A DNA stretch of 30,686 bases from Anaerolineaceae bacterium (GCA_011620505.1 WOZA01000149.1:1-30686), one strand, 5' to 3'; counted from the first letter of the stretch, positions 1 through 7,544 are shown. Translations and numbers: made by a program. The notes: generated from the letters alone by a model not told the origin.

Positions 1-66
1 TGATGATGTGTGCAGTGCTTCCAAGCTCGCCCTACGCACACTTCTTCTTGCCCTATGGGTACTGAA
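1..66. other. Window edge without a recognisable gene
   Basis: This short stretch lies downstream of the ThiF/MoeB-like gene, which ends at 67 on the minus strand. I see no convincing gene, RNA or terminator hairpin in it. Confidence 0.4.
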
Positions 67-747
67 TTACGAGATTTTAATCTTCTTTACAGTCGCCTGC
101 AGTAAGTCCACTTCGAGGATCTCGCCTTGCAGGCCGGTTTTTCCCAGAAGGAGTTTTACTGTTTCAGCTGCTTGCCAGGAAGCTGTTAGCGCAGCTGTGA
201 ACGAGAGTGTGCCCGTTTGCAGCTCCTCGCCTTGCGCTTCCTCAGCTTCGGGATAAAGCAGGTTCAGAAGGTCCTCACCGGGTTGGATCACGCATATCCG
301 CCCAAGCCAACCCGCGACAGCGCCGTGCACAACAGGAACGCCAGCCACTTTTGCAGCTTGCTGCAAAATCAACCGAGCTGGAATATTGTCCAGGCAATCT
401 ACTGCCGCGTCACACCCCGCCAGCAGCTCCATGGCATTTTCAGCCGCAAGATCAGCCTGCACCGCGTCGACTTCCACCAGGGGGTTAACCGCCATGATAC
501 GTTGCTGAGCCGCCAGCACCTTGGGTCTGCCCAGGTTCATGGTTGAAGACAGTAACTGGCGGTTCAAGTTACTTTCCTCAAAAACATCCCCATCCACCAC
601 GCGCAAACGTCCCACGCCGATCCGGGCGAGGCATTCAATCACCATGCCGCCCAATCCCCCGCAACCAACCACCAGCACGCGCTTAGTCGCGAGAATCACC
701 TGTCCGCTCTTGCTGATGGCATCATGATTACGGAGATAGCGTTCCAC
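67..747 (-). CDS. ThiF/MoeB/HesA-family adenylyltransferase (AorE-like)
   Basis: This is an E1-like enzyme of about 226 aa. Proteins of this family adenylate the C-terminal Gly-Gly of a small ubiquitin-like sulfur carrier, and the partner here is almost certainly the MoaD-like protein encoded just upstream. A Rossmann nucleotide-binding motif GCGGLG is at residues 28-33, followed by an acidic residue and the NLNRQ signature near 60-64 that places the ATP. The zinc-binding CxxC pairs found in typical MoeB/ThiF are not visible, so this is a short form. The open frame extends to a TTG at 756, but GGAGG abuts that codon. The GTG at 747 has GGAGG at a 9-nt spacing and is the better start. It is the last gene of the ferredoxin-AOR-MoaD-ThiF operon, so a role in tungsten/molybdenum pterin maturation for that enzyme is inferred. 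Confidence 0.85.
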   Translation of the reverse strand: MERYLRNHDAISKSGQVILATKRVLVVGCGGLGGMVIECLARIGVGRLRVVDGDVFEESNLNRQLLSSTMNLGRPKVLAAQQRIMAVNPLVEVDAVQADLAAENAMELLAGCDAAVDCLDNIPARLILQQAAKVAGVPVVHGAVAGWLGRICVIQPGEDLLNLLYPEAEEAQGEELQTGTLSFTAALTASWQAAETVKLLLGKTGLQGEILEVDLLQATVKKIKIS

Positions 748-752
748 CCTGC

Positions 753-950
753 TCAACCTCCCGCCATAAGGTGCAGCACCAGAACGTCATCCCCATCCTG
801 GATGAGCCATTTTTCGTAATCCTCCTCAGGCACAAACTCGCCATTAACACGCACAATGATATGCCTGAAGGTGAACTGTTTCTCATCCAGCAGGTTTCTC
901 ACGGTCATGCCGGCATGCCAGGGGTAATCTTCAGTATTGACCTTGATCAC
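753..950 (-). CDS. MoaD/ThiS-like sulfur-carrier protein (AorD-like)
   Basis: This is a 65-aa beta-grasp protein ending in Gly-Gly, the hallmark of MoaD/ThiS sulfur carriers that are activated at the C-terminal glycine by an E1-like enzyme. The sequence shows the family pattern: a short N-terminal strand, a central IVRVNGEFVP segment and a DGDDVLVLHLMAGG tail. It starts with GTG, which overlaps the stop of the AOR gene (GTGA), and its own stop is embedded at the beginning of the ThiF-like gene. Such tight overlap suggests translational coupling across the operon. By family knowledge MoaD supplies sulfur for molybdopterin dithiolene formation. A dedicated copy next to a tungsten-pterin enzyme suggests it serves that enzyme. 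A ThiS role in thiamine synthesis is less likely because no thi gene is nearby. Confidence 0.85.
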   Translation of the reverse strand: MIKVNTEDYPWHAGMTVRNLLDEKQFTFRHIIVRVNGEFVPEEDYEKWLIQDGDDVLVLHLMAGG

Positions 951-3079
951 AGTTTAGGCTCGATTACTTCCAATAGTTCCGGCAGGTCCATGCCAATTGC
1001 TTTCAGCCTCTCTGGCGTTGGAATGCCGTTTTCCGTCCAGCCGCGGCGCCGGTATACCGCGTCCATCAGCTGTTCATACTGATCTTCGCGGTAACGGCGG
1101 GTGGCAGCAATTTTCTCATCCAGGTCCATCGTTTCAGGGTCGAGTTTCTGGAGTTCGCGCAGCTGCTTGTCGTACAGCTCCTGGCGTGAAAGGTACTCCT
1201 CGCGGGAAACCGGACCGAGCGAGCGATAGGGAGGATAATCGTCCTTTCGTTCGCCTTTGCCCATGCGCACGCTGAACACGCGCTGGAACTGGTAGACCCG
1301 TTCGGACTGCAAAATCAATTCTTCATTGTCGATATGCTTGCCCGTCACAGCATTGAAAAGATCAACGTAGTTTTGCACATGCTCCGGGACCTTTGCCGGG
1401 GAGTCCGTTTTGTAGTTGTCTGCCGGGACGAGGTCGTTCCAGGGCAGCTTGCACAGCCCCACCAGTCCAAACCAGGTACGGAACATAGGGAAGTAATACA
1501 AAGCGTTCGCTTTATCCTCGAAGGTTGGGATCTGCTTGTTGACCATATCCATGAAGATCAACCAGGCTTCGTCGTGTTGCGGACCTTTGGTCGCCATGGC
1601 GAAGCCGCCCTGCTGGGCAAGGCTTTCCTTGTGGGCATATTCGGAATATTCCAGCCCCTTAACTTCCATACCAATGTCCTGCAGCAGCTTTGGATCGGCG
1701 CCGAATTCCTCCACAAAAATCTTTTTCAGCTTACGAATGCCCAAACCGGCAATCCTGCCAAAGCCTTCCCCGCGCGATATTTGGTGCATCAACTCAAGTA
1801 CCGCCTGGCTGTTACCAAAACGCAAGTCCAACCCACCCATTTGCTCCCGGGTGATCTGACCGCGCTGGTAGCACTCCATGATAAAGGCGGTGCAGGTGGC
1901 GAAGGAGATCAAGTCAATACCATAGGTGTCGCAGTAGAAGTTTTCTTCCAGGATCGCCTGGGGGTCAAACACGCCCAGGTTGGCACCCAACCCTGCGGCA
2001 CACTCATATTCAGGTCCGTCCACAGTCACACGCTGACCAGCATATGGTCCTGTTGTAATTAGAAAATGGTCGGCGCACTTGGCGCAGGACATCGTGCAGC
2101 CATACCAGCAGCCGTCATGCAGACCCTGGGTCAGCCATTCATTGATGAACACTTCCGGAGAAATTTTGACCGCTTCCGGATCGCCGCCAGTCTGGAAGTT
2201 GCGCGTCGGAAGAAGGTCATACTGGCTCATGATCATGACGGTGTTTGCCGTGCCAATCTGGCGCATTTTGTTCTGCTTATGATCCAGGTCGTGCACTTCT
2301 TTGTGATATTTCACGCCCACCTTGTTGATGGTGGAGATGTCAGCAGCGTCATTCAGGTTGGGTTTGACACCCCGGTATTTCACTACCAGCGCTTTGACCT
2401 TCTTGTCGTGCAGGATCGTACCCAGCCCACCGCGGGCAGCCTGTTTGAAGCGGCATACTTTCCGGCGGGGGTCATAGAACGAAAAGTTGAGCATGCCCAG
2501 ATAGCTGTGTTTGGCACCGCTGCCGGAGCAGACCACCGATACGTTGACCATGTCGTCTTCATTCTCGGCATACTTTTTGGTGAGCTCTTCTGCCAGCAAA
2601 TGGGTGTCTTCCGGATATTCTTCGGCTTCCTCGATCTGAATGCGACCATTGTTGCCATCAATGAATATCAGGATCTCCTTTTCGGACTTACCTTGCAGTT
2701 CAAAAGCGTCCCAGCCTGAGAATTTGAGCAAAGGTCCAAAATATCCGCCGACATTGCTGTCGATGGGAATATCCGTGAGGGGTGAGATGGAGCAAAGCAG
2801 AGTTTTCCCTGTGCCGGCATATTGGGTGATCCCTCCCAGTGGGCCGACGCTCATCACGATTTCGTTCTCGGGCGAGTCCCAGCGGGTTTCCGGGGTAACC
2901 GCATGCCAAAGGTACCAAAGGTCAAACCCCTTGCCGCCGGTAAACTTCTCTTTCATAAACTCTGTGATTTCTTTTTGTTCGATGCGCAAGTCAGACAGGT
3001 TGATATAGAGCGATTTACCCGAGTATCCGCGCTTGATTTTTGCGGGAGTATAGCTGTAGTCTTTGATGATGGTTCCCAT
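947..3079 (-). CDS. Tungsten-dependent aldehyde:ferredoxin oxidoreductase, catalytic subunit
   Basis: This 710-aa protein belongs to the AOR family, which oxidises aldehydes to carboxylic acids, or runs in reverse, using a bis-tungstopterin cofactor and one [4Fe-4S] cluster. Family signatures include the N-terminal tungstopterin-binding domain (about residues 1-235, with ARGGLG at 215-220 and the following DKKVKALVVKY block) and a cysteine cluster at C324, C328, C332 and C335. C543 in VGLCKLPWND is a good candidate for the distal cluster ligand. The spacing C-x3-C-x3-C differs slightly from the C-x2-C-x3-C described for Pyrococcus AOR. It is longer than archaeal AORs of about 605 aa. The gene starts at an ATG sharing one base with the ferredoxin stop codon, with GGAGAA just upstream. 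The neighbouring polyferredoxin is presumably its electron-transfer subunit. The substrate cannot be read from sequence. Confidence 0.93.
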   Translation of the reverse strand: MGTIIKDYSYTPAKIKRGYSGKSLYINLSDLRIEQKEITEFMKEKFTGGKGFDLWYLWHAVTPETRWDSPENEIVMSVGPLGGITQYAGTGKTLLCSISPLTDIPIDSNVGGYFGPLLKFSGWDAFELQGKSEKEILIFIDGNNGRIQIEEAEEYPEDTHLLAEELTKKYAENEDDMVNVSVVCSGSGAKHSYLGMLNFSFYDPRRKVCRFKQAARGGLGTILHDKKVKALVVKYRGVKPNLNDAADISTINKVGVKYHKEVHDLDHKQNKMRQIGTANTVMIMSQYDLLPTRNFQTGGDPEAVKISPEVFINEWLTQGLHDGCWYGCTMSCAKCADHFLITTGPYAGQRVTVDGPEYECAAGLGANLGVFDPQAILEENFYCDTYGIDLISFATCTAFIMECYQRGQITREQMGGLDLRFGNSQAVLELMHQISRGEGFGRIAGLGIRKLKKIFVEEFGADPKLLQDIGMEVKGLEYSEYAHKESLAQQGGFAMATKGPQHDEAWLIFMDMVNKQIPTFEDKANALYYFPMFRTWFGLVGLCKLPWNDLVPADNYKTDSPAKVPEHVQNYVDLFNAVTGKHIDNEELILQSERVYQFQRVFSVRMGKGERKDDYPPYRSLGPVSREEYLSRQELYDKQLRELQKLDPETMDLDEKIAATRRYREDQYEQLMDAVYRRRGWTENGIPTPERLKAIGMDLPELLEVIEPKL

Positions 3080-3477
3080 TAGTTCTCCTTTACCCGGCTA
3101 ACCAAAATTTCGAGTGCGCCTTCAGGGCACGCTTTTGAGCAAATGTCACAAGCGATGCACTTGAAGGGTACCTCAAGGTCATCCGCATAGAACATAACCA
3201 GCTCCGTACAGAAACCAACGCAACCAAGGCAGCCGACACATTTCTTTTTGTCGATGCGCACGACACCATTGCGGTCGCGATAAATGGCGTTGGCGGTGCA
3301 CATGTTGATGCATTCGCCGCACTGGGTGCACTTGCGCGCCCTGTAAGTTCGGTTATTTTCGACTATCCGGATGGCTGAGTAATTGGGATCGTCTGTCTTA
3401 AAGTAAGCCCGTGAGCAAGCCAATTCACAATCCAGGCAGCCAGTACAAAGCTCCTGCTTGTGGGTGAGTACTTTCAT
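3079..3477 (-). CDS. Four-cluster 4Fe-4S ferredoxin-like electron-transfer subunit (AorA-like)
   Basis: This 132-aa protein has 16 cysteines in four CxxCxxCxxxC motifs (C11-C21, C50-C60, C80-C90 and C107-C117), predicting four [4Fe-4S] clusters of the HycB/NrfC type. No Tat or Sec signal is seen, so it is probably cytoplasmic. It is the first gene of the AOR operon and overlaps the AOR start by one base. By analogy with the AorA subunit of Aromatoleum AOR and with archaeal WOR systems, it likely relays electrons from the tungsten subunit. The frame is open up to 3537, but a good promoter lies inside that extension. The ATG at 3477 has AAGG about 9 nt upstream and is preferred. The fourth motif, CIACDICSKACPEG, is of the classical ferredoxin type. 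Confidence 0.9.
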   Translation of the reverse strand: MKVLTHKQELCTGCLDCELACSRAYFKTDDPNYSAIRIVENNRTYRARKCTQCGECINMCTANAIYRDRNGVVRIDKKKCVGCLGCVGFCTELVMFYADDLEVPFKCIACDICSKACPEGALEILVSRVKEN

Positions 3478-3508
3478 AGGGGTCATCCTTTCTTTGTTCC
3501 TGTGCATA

Positions 3509-3537
3509 ATTGTAAGGAGGGTCGGGGTTTCCGTCAA
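3509..3537 (-). promoter_or_regulatory. Promoter of the ferredoxin-AOR operon
   Basis: On the minus strand there is a -35 box TTGACG (3537-3532), a 17-nt spacer and a -10 box TACAAT (3514-3509). This predicts transcription beginning near 3502, about 25 nt before the ATG at 3477. Its position rules out the longer upstream start for the ferredoxin. Confidence 0.7.
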
Positions 3538-3583
3538 CTAACTTCGCAGGATCCAAGCTCATTTCACCAGGTTCGGCAGGCGA

Positions 3584-3592
3584 TGGTAAAAT
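3584..3592 (+). promoter_or_regulatory. Extended -10 promoter of the lipoprotein array
   Basis: TGGTAAAAT is an extended -10 element (TGn plus TAAAAT) lying 24 nt upstream of the ATG at 3617. No clear -35 box is seen, as is common for extended -10 promoters. CTGGAG, about 5 nt before the ATG, may be the ribosome binding site. Confidence 0.45.
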
Positions 3593-3616
3593 TGGGCACG
3601 GTTTTCTGGAGTCGCT

Positions 3617-4291
3617 ATGCGTAAAAAATTCCAATTCTTGTTTGTCGTAATCATGGTCGTCAGTGTGAGCGCCTGTGCCAAACCGACGGCGCAAGCCCCA
3701 ACGGCGGCGCCCTCTCCGACGCTACCCCTGCCCACTGACACACCTGTCCCTACCGCCACGCTCACGCCATCTCCGACCGCAACCGCGACCACTTTGCCCA
3801 CCCTGACTCAGACGCCCACCTTCACCGTCACGCCTTTCCCGGGCTTCGGCGATCGCTTCAAATTCTACCAGGCCTGGACCGCAGACGAAACAACCTATTT
3901 CTACTTCATGAATGCCCAGGTGGATCAGACCATCTACGCCACGGCGGACGATTTAGAAGGCAACCTATACACTCTCACTTGCCCGCCGGATAAACAATAT
4001 CCCCAGGATATCCGCTGCTATAGTGACACCCTTTTTAAAGGGAAAACAGATTACAAGGTGACGTTCTATTCAGACCCTGAACGGCAGTATCCCTTCTATG
4101 AGAATATTTTCGCCACCAATCTCGATACGCGATATATGGATTATGATAACTGCGAGAAGGAATATCGCATGTATGACGGAAAATGTTACTCAGCCATCAC
4201 GTGCTATGGCGAAAATGGCGAGGTTGTGTACACCTTTGACAATATCCCCTATGATGGCCACTTTGAGGGCTACACGCTGCCGTGCCCTTAG
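3617..4291 (+). CDS. Lipoprotein with Pro/Thr-rich spacer and Cys-rich domain (array member 1, long form)
   Basis: This is a predicted secreted lipoprotein of 224 aa. A basic and hydrophobic N-terminus leads to a lipobox VSAC with the modified Cys at residue 20. A spacer rich in Pro, Thr and Ala follows (about 21-75), then a globular domain. The domain begins with aromatic residues (FKFYQAWTADETTYFYF) and ends with the array-wide motif: a Cys, then EYRMYDGKCY, TCYG and a final G-x-x-x-PC. The family is unknown to me and I assign no function. Three paralogues follow at once, so this gene heads a four-gene operon created by tandem duplication. The long form, with a region between spacer and Cys motif, is shared only with the second member. 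Surface anchoring and disulfide bonding are inferred. Confidence 0.8.
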   Translation: MRKKFQFLFVVIMVVSVSACAKPTAQAPTAAPSPTLPLPTDTPVPTATLTPSPTATATTLPTLTQTPTFTVTPFPGFGDRFKFYQAWTADETTYFYFMNAQVDQTIYATADDLEGNLYTLTCPPDKQYPQDIRCYSDTLFKGKTDYKVTFYSDPERQYPFYENIFATNLDTRYMDYDNCEKEYRMYDGKCYSAITCYGENGEVVYTFDNIPYDGHFEGYTLPCP

Positions 4292-4306
4292 CATAACCAG
4301 CCCATC

Positions 4307-5002
4307 ATGAAAAAGCATAGATTGTCTCTTAGGTTGTGCGTATTGATTTGCTTGCTGGTCTTGGCTGCCTGTAAAGGGAATGTACCCGCCAGCCCAACCC
4401 CTGAACCGACTTTGCCGCCCACTGCGACTCTTCTGCCGACTGCTACCGCAACCGAGCAGCCGACCGAGACACCCAGCCCGACCTCTACGCCAACAACTGC
4501 GCCGACTCCCACGGAGACCCTGCTGCCTTTTGCGGGCTTCAGAGACTTCTTCCGGTTATTTCGCACCTGGTACCTGGATGGTAAAACTTACTTTTACTTC
4601 CTCAACGCAGGCATAGAAGATAAATTGTTTGCCAGCGCGGACGAATTTGACCTTGAGTGCCAGGCTGACCCTAAATTCCCGGTGCAGATGATCTGCGTTT
4701 ATGACGGCATAATTGAAGGGCGAACCATGATGGATTTTCGCTTTTTCACAGACAGCGCGCGCACAGTGCAGGTCTTTGAAGCCCGCTACGATGCCAATTT
4801 AGTAGACGACACCATCTATCACCACCAATACGACTGCCCTGACCGCGGTAAGAACGTCCAGTGCACGTCAGAATACCGTCTCTATGACGGCATTTGCTAC
4901 TACGCTCACACCTGCTACGATGCTTGCGGGCTGTATTACTCCAAGGATAATCTGCCCGAAGTGTATAATGAGTTCCAGGGTTTCACGACTCCGTGTGATT
5001 GA
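4307..5002 (+). CDS. Lipoprotein with Pro/Thr-rich spacer and Cys-rich domain (array member 2, long form)
   Basis: This 231-aa protein is the closest relative of array member 1. It has a signal peptide with lipobox LAAC (Cys 22), a spacer of PT-type repeats to about residue 72, then GFRDFFRLFRTWYLDGKTYFYFLNAG, which matches the equivalent region of member 1. The C-terminal module is CTSEYRLYDGICYYAHTCYD followed by ACGLYYSKDN and a terminal PCD. Six or more cysteines fall in the C-terminal third, consistent with disulfide bonds outside the membrane. It starts 15 nt after member 1 and is followed by member 3 after 12 nt, so co-transcription is likely. The function is unknown. An adhesion, ligand-binding or inhibitor role would be speculation. 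Confidence 0.8.
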   Translation: MKKHRLSLRLCVLICLLVLAACKGNVPASPTPEPTLPPTATLLPTATATEQPTETPSPTSTPTTAPTPTETLLPFAGFRDFFRLFRTWYLDGKTYFYFLNAGIEDKLFASADEFDLECQADPKFPVQMICVYDGIIEGRTMMDFRFFTDSARTVQVFEARYDANLVDDTIYHHQYDCPDRGKNVQCTSEYRLYDGICYYAHTCYDACGLYYSKDNLPEVYNEFQGFTTPCD

Positions 5003-5014
5003 GTATCGATATCT

Positions 5015-5497
5015 ATGAAAAAGCAGATCATCATTTTGGCTATCTTGTTTGCCCTGGTTTCGGGGGCTTGCGGCTCCCGCGTGGACATCGCGGCAACCGA
5101 GACTGCCAGCGTCACAGATACCCCCACCATCACCCTCACACCCACCGACACACCCACGCCGACTCCGACAGAAACTCCAACTCCCACCCAAACCCCTACG
5201 GAAACGCCTACCCCAACCGAAACTGCCACGCCGACGTCTACCCAAACCCCCACCTGGCAGCCCAACCCTTACATGATTTGGCCTCGGGCTACCTTTACCC
5301 AATGGGACGTTTGGTGGGGTGGAGATGAGTGGTGCCCTGAGCGCGGGACAAACGTAACCTGCGAAATTGAATACCGCAACTACAGTGGGCAGTGCCTGGT
5401 GGGCATGACCTGTTTTGACGCTTGCGGTAAATACTATGGTGTCGATACGATCCGAAACGGCGTTGGTCCCTACACCTTCAGCGGACCTTGCTATTAA
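5015..5497 (+). CDS. Lipoprotein with Pro/Thr-rich spacer and Cys-rich domain (array member 3, short form)
   Basis: This 160-aa protein has a signal peptide and lipobox SGAC (Cys 19). A very regular spacer of PT(E)TPTPT-like units runs to about residue 84, followed by a compact domain of about 75 residues. The domain begins with MIWPRATFTQWDVWW and carries a conserved Cys in WCPERGTNVTC, then EYRNYSGQCLVGMTCFDACG and a terminal GPC. Compared with members 1 and 2 it lacks the preceding long-form region, so the Cys module alone appears to be the conserved unit. The last base of its stop codon is the first base of the next start codon. The function is unknown. Confidence 0.8.
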   Translation: MKKQIIILAILFALVSGACGSRVDIAATETASVTDTPTITLTPTDTPTPTPTETPTPTQTPTETPTPTETATPTSTQTPTWQPNPYMIWPRATFTQWDVWWGGDEWCPERGTNVTCEIEYRNYSGQCLVGMTCFDACGKYYGVDTIRNGVGPYTFSGPCY

Positions 5498-5949
5498 TGA
5501 TTAAGCGAATCCTTTCAGTCTTTTTGGTTTTATTGTTCCTTGCCGGATGCGGCGCGAAGGCCACCCCCGAACCGAGCACCACTCCCACTTCGACGGAAGT
5601 ACCGACTGCCACTGCCACCAACACCCCCACGCAGACCGCCACGCTTACACCGACTGAAACACCGACCGAAACCCCCACCCCCAGCCAAACCCCCACTGAA
5701 ACCGTCACACCTACGCTCGAGCTGACTGCCCGGCTGATCTGGCCGCGGGCCTGGTTTTCGCCGGCGGACGTCACCTGGCGAAATTTCACCTGCCCCCACG
5801 AAGGGGAAAAATTGAACTGCGAATTTGAATATCGCAAGGATAGTCAGAACTGCTACGTTGGGGCGACCTGCTACGATGCCTGCGGCTGGTTTTACTCGGT
5901 GGACACTATCCCACCGGGTGTTGAAGAGTTTTCAGGCCCCTGTTGGTAG
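5497..5949 (+). CDS. Lipoprotein with Pro/Thr-rich spacer and Cys-rich domain (array member 4, short form)
   Basis: This 150-aa protein closely resembles member 3. It has a lipobox LAGC (Cys 18), a Thr/Pro/Glu-rich spacer to about residue 77, then LIWPRAWFSPADVTW and the Cys module (CPHEGEKLNC, EYRKDSQNCYVGATCYDACG and a terminal GPCW). The frame can be extended to a TTG at 5488 inside the previous gene, but the ATG at 5497, overlapping the upstream TAA by one base (TAATG), is the natural start and suggests translational coupling. No terminator is obvious directly after it, although the hairpin element at 6060-6141 may stop transcription. The function is unknown. Confidence 0.8.
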   Translation: MIKRILSVFLVLLFLAGCGAKATPEPSTTPTSTEVPTATATNTPTQTATLTPTETPTETPTPSQTPTETVTPTLELTARLIWPRAWFSPADVTWRNFTCPHEGEKLNCEFEYRKDSQNCYVGATCYDACGWFYSVDTIPPGVEEFSGPCW

Positions 5950-6059
5950 GGCATTGCGTGAATTCAAAACAATAATGGTAACAAGTTAATTTGGGTGATT
6001 ATTTACACTTTTTTTCTATCAAACAGATCCTCTCGGATCGTAGTCTTTGCCATGGGGAC

Positions 6060-6141
6060 GGGTAACCACGGGGGGTTACCCCTACGTCTGGGGGTTTGAG
6101 GGAGAGGTGGCTTTCGTAGGGGCAGACCCCTGTGTCTGCCC
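6060..6141. repeat. Paired-hairpin intergenic element (REP/MITE-like)
   Basis: Two perfect 8-bp stems, each with a 6-nt loop, lie close together: GGGTAACC/GGTTACCC (6060-6067 with 6074-6081) and GGGCAGAC/GTCTGCCC (6120-6127 with 6134-6141). They are linked by a G-rich segment. The rest of the 254-nt gap (5950-6203) holds nothing I recognise. The G/C-rich, palindromic, non-coding structure resembles dispersed REP-type elements. Only one copy is present in this window, so its repeat status is inferred. It lies between convergent genes and might also act as a terminator, although no T-tract follows. Confidence 0.5.
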
Positions 6142-6203
6142 TGAATGTAAACAATCACACCTGTCAATTAAATGCGATTTTTCGCCGCTCTCAGGCAACC
6201 TGG

Positions 6204-7544
6204 TTAGTACTTGTAAATTCCACCACCGATAAACTCACGGATCACGGAATTTTCGGGCACGATGCTGTCATCTTCAAACGCGTCCAGTTCCTGGAATAAC
6301 GCATTCACCCTGTCAGCCCGCTCCCACGCATCCCTCCGCAAAGGATTGTCCTTGTATTCTTCCGCCCAACGGGCAAAAGAAGCACCCAGCTTTGCCTTGT
6401 AAAGCGGGAGCTCATAGGGCATGGCGCTATTTACGATCGTGTCAGTGGTGTTGATGTAGGGAATGATATGCCGCATCTCACTGGAGCGCACATAGTGCCA
6501 GTGAAGCAGCGTCTGGGTGGGGTCATAAGCCCGGTGGGACGCATCGCGCAGCATACGGCGCATCAGTCGCACATCGGTCCAGCGGGCATAGTGCCCCTGG
6601 CTGTCTTTCAGTTGCAGTAATGGCTCGATGTACAGCTTGAACTTCCACTCATTTGGAATGTCTTCCGTCATCTCGGGATACAACCCATGCAGACTGTCAA
6701 TCAGCACAATATCCTGTTTGCCGAGTTTCATCGGGGTGTGTTCAGGAACGCTCTTGCCCGTCTTGAAATCATAATAAGGGATTCTTACCTCGCGCCCCTC
6801 AAACAAGTCGGTCAGATTCTGATTGATAAGTTTCATGTTGAGAGCCTGGGGGGTCTCAAAGTCGTAATCCCCGAACTCATCCTTAGGATGCATGTCGAGA
6901 TCATAAAAGTAATGATCGATATTCAGGGTGATCAGCTTAAACCCGAATTCAGCCAGATGCTCTCCGATCTTGATTGTGGTCGTCGTTTTACCACTCGAGG
7001 ATGGCCCTGTTACAAGGACCATGCGAACTTCATCACGCCGATCGAGGATCATGTTGGCAGCATTTTCAACATCTTCGTGATAGGCGGCTTCAGCGGCGGT
7101 CACAATCTCGTGCAGTCTGTCATGCCGGATGGCTTCATTCAGCAGCGCTGTAGTGTGGACGTTATGAGAGCAAGCCCAGTCCAGTGTTTGCCAGAGTTTT
7201 GGCCAGGGGATATTCCCGGAGGGCATGCGGTCGCGATCGGTACGCTTTTCGCGCTGGCGGGCTCGTTCCTCGCGGTAGAGGATGTAAGCTTTTGCGACCT
7301 TGGCGTGGCCATTCTCAATCAGCACCTTCTCAACCATATCCTGGATCTGCTCAATATTTGGGATCTCTCCTTCAGGGGTCGTCGCTTCCAATTGGGCGAT
7401 CACCTGGGCGGCAAGGGCTTCAGAAGCAGCACGGTCGCGCCCCCCGACAGCGACTGCAGCCCGGTAAATGGCGTTGGTGATCCGTTCCGGGGTGAAGGGC
7501 ACCACGCTGCCATCGCGTTTGATTACATGGGTGAGTTTTGTCAT
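6204..7544 (-). CDS. ATP-cone domain fused to uridine kinase-like (PRK-type) nucleoside kinase
   Basis: This 446-aa protein has two recognisable parts. Residues about 5-93 form an ATP-cone domain (VIKRDGSVVPFTPERITNAI at the start, then the VEKVLIENGHAKVAKAYILYR block), the nucleotide-sensing module of anaerobic ribonucleotide reductase and NrdR. Residues about 175-440 form a P-loop kinase of the uridine kinase/phosphoribulokinase class, with Walker A GPSSSGKT at 180-187, a DHYF segment after the second strand and LIDSLHGLYPEM further on. The kinase would phosphorylate a nucleoside or related sugar compound, and the cone could make it respond to the ATP/dATP state. The substrate is not readable. 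GGAGG lies 5 nt before the ATG. The gene appears monocistronic, with an extended -10 promoter at 7591-7599. Confidence 0.85.
   Translation of the reverse strand: MTKLTHVIKRDGSVVPFTPERITNAIYRAAVAVGGRDRAASEALAAQVIAQLEATTPEGEIPNIEQIQDMVEKVLIENGHAKVAKAYILYREERARQREKRTDRDRMPSGNIPWPKLWQTLDWACSHNVHTTALLNEAIRHDRLHEIVTAAEAAYHEDVENAANMILDRRDEVRMVLVTGPSSSGKTTTTIKIGEHLAEFGFKLITLNIDHYFYDLDMHPKDEFGDYDFETPQALNMKLINQNLTDLFEGREVRIPYYDFKTGKSVPEHTPMKLGKQDIVLIDSLHGLYPEMTEDIPNEWKFKLYIEPLLQLKDSQGHYARWTDVRLMRRMLRDASHRAYDPTQTLLHWHYVRSSEMRHIIPYINTTDTIVNSAMPYELPLYKAKLGASFARWAEEYKDNPLRRDAWERADRVNALFQELDAFEDDSIVPENSVIREFIGGGIYKY

Noticed and set aside
1334..2062. A 242-codon open frame on the plus strand within the AOR gene
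   Set aside because: It is antisense to a clearly conserved enzyme gene with full motif support and shows no domain of its own.
5100..5260. Pro/Thr repeats as a tandem-repeat or CRISPR-like array
   Set aside because: The periodicity is in codons for Pro and Thr of a lipoprotein spacer, without identical repeats and unique spacers.
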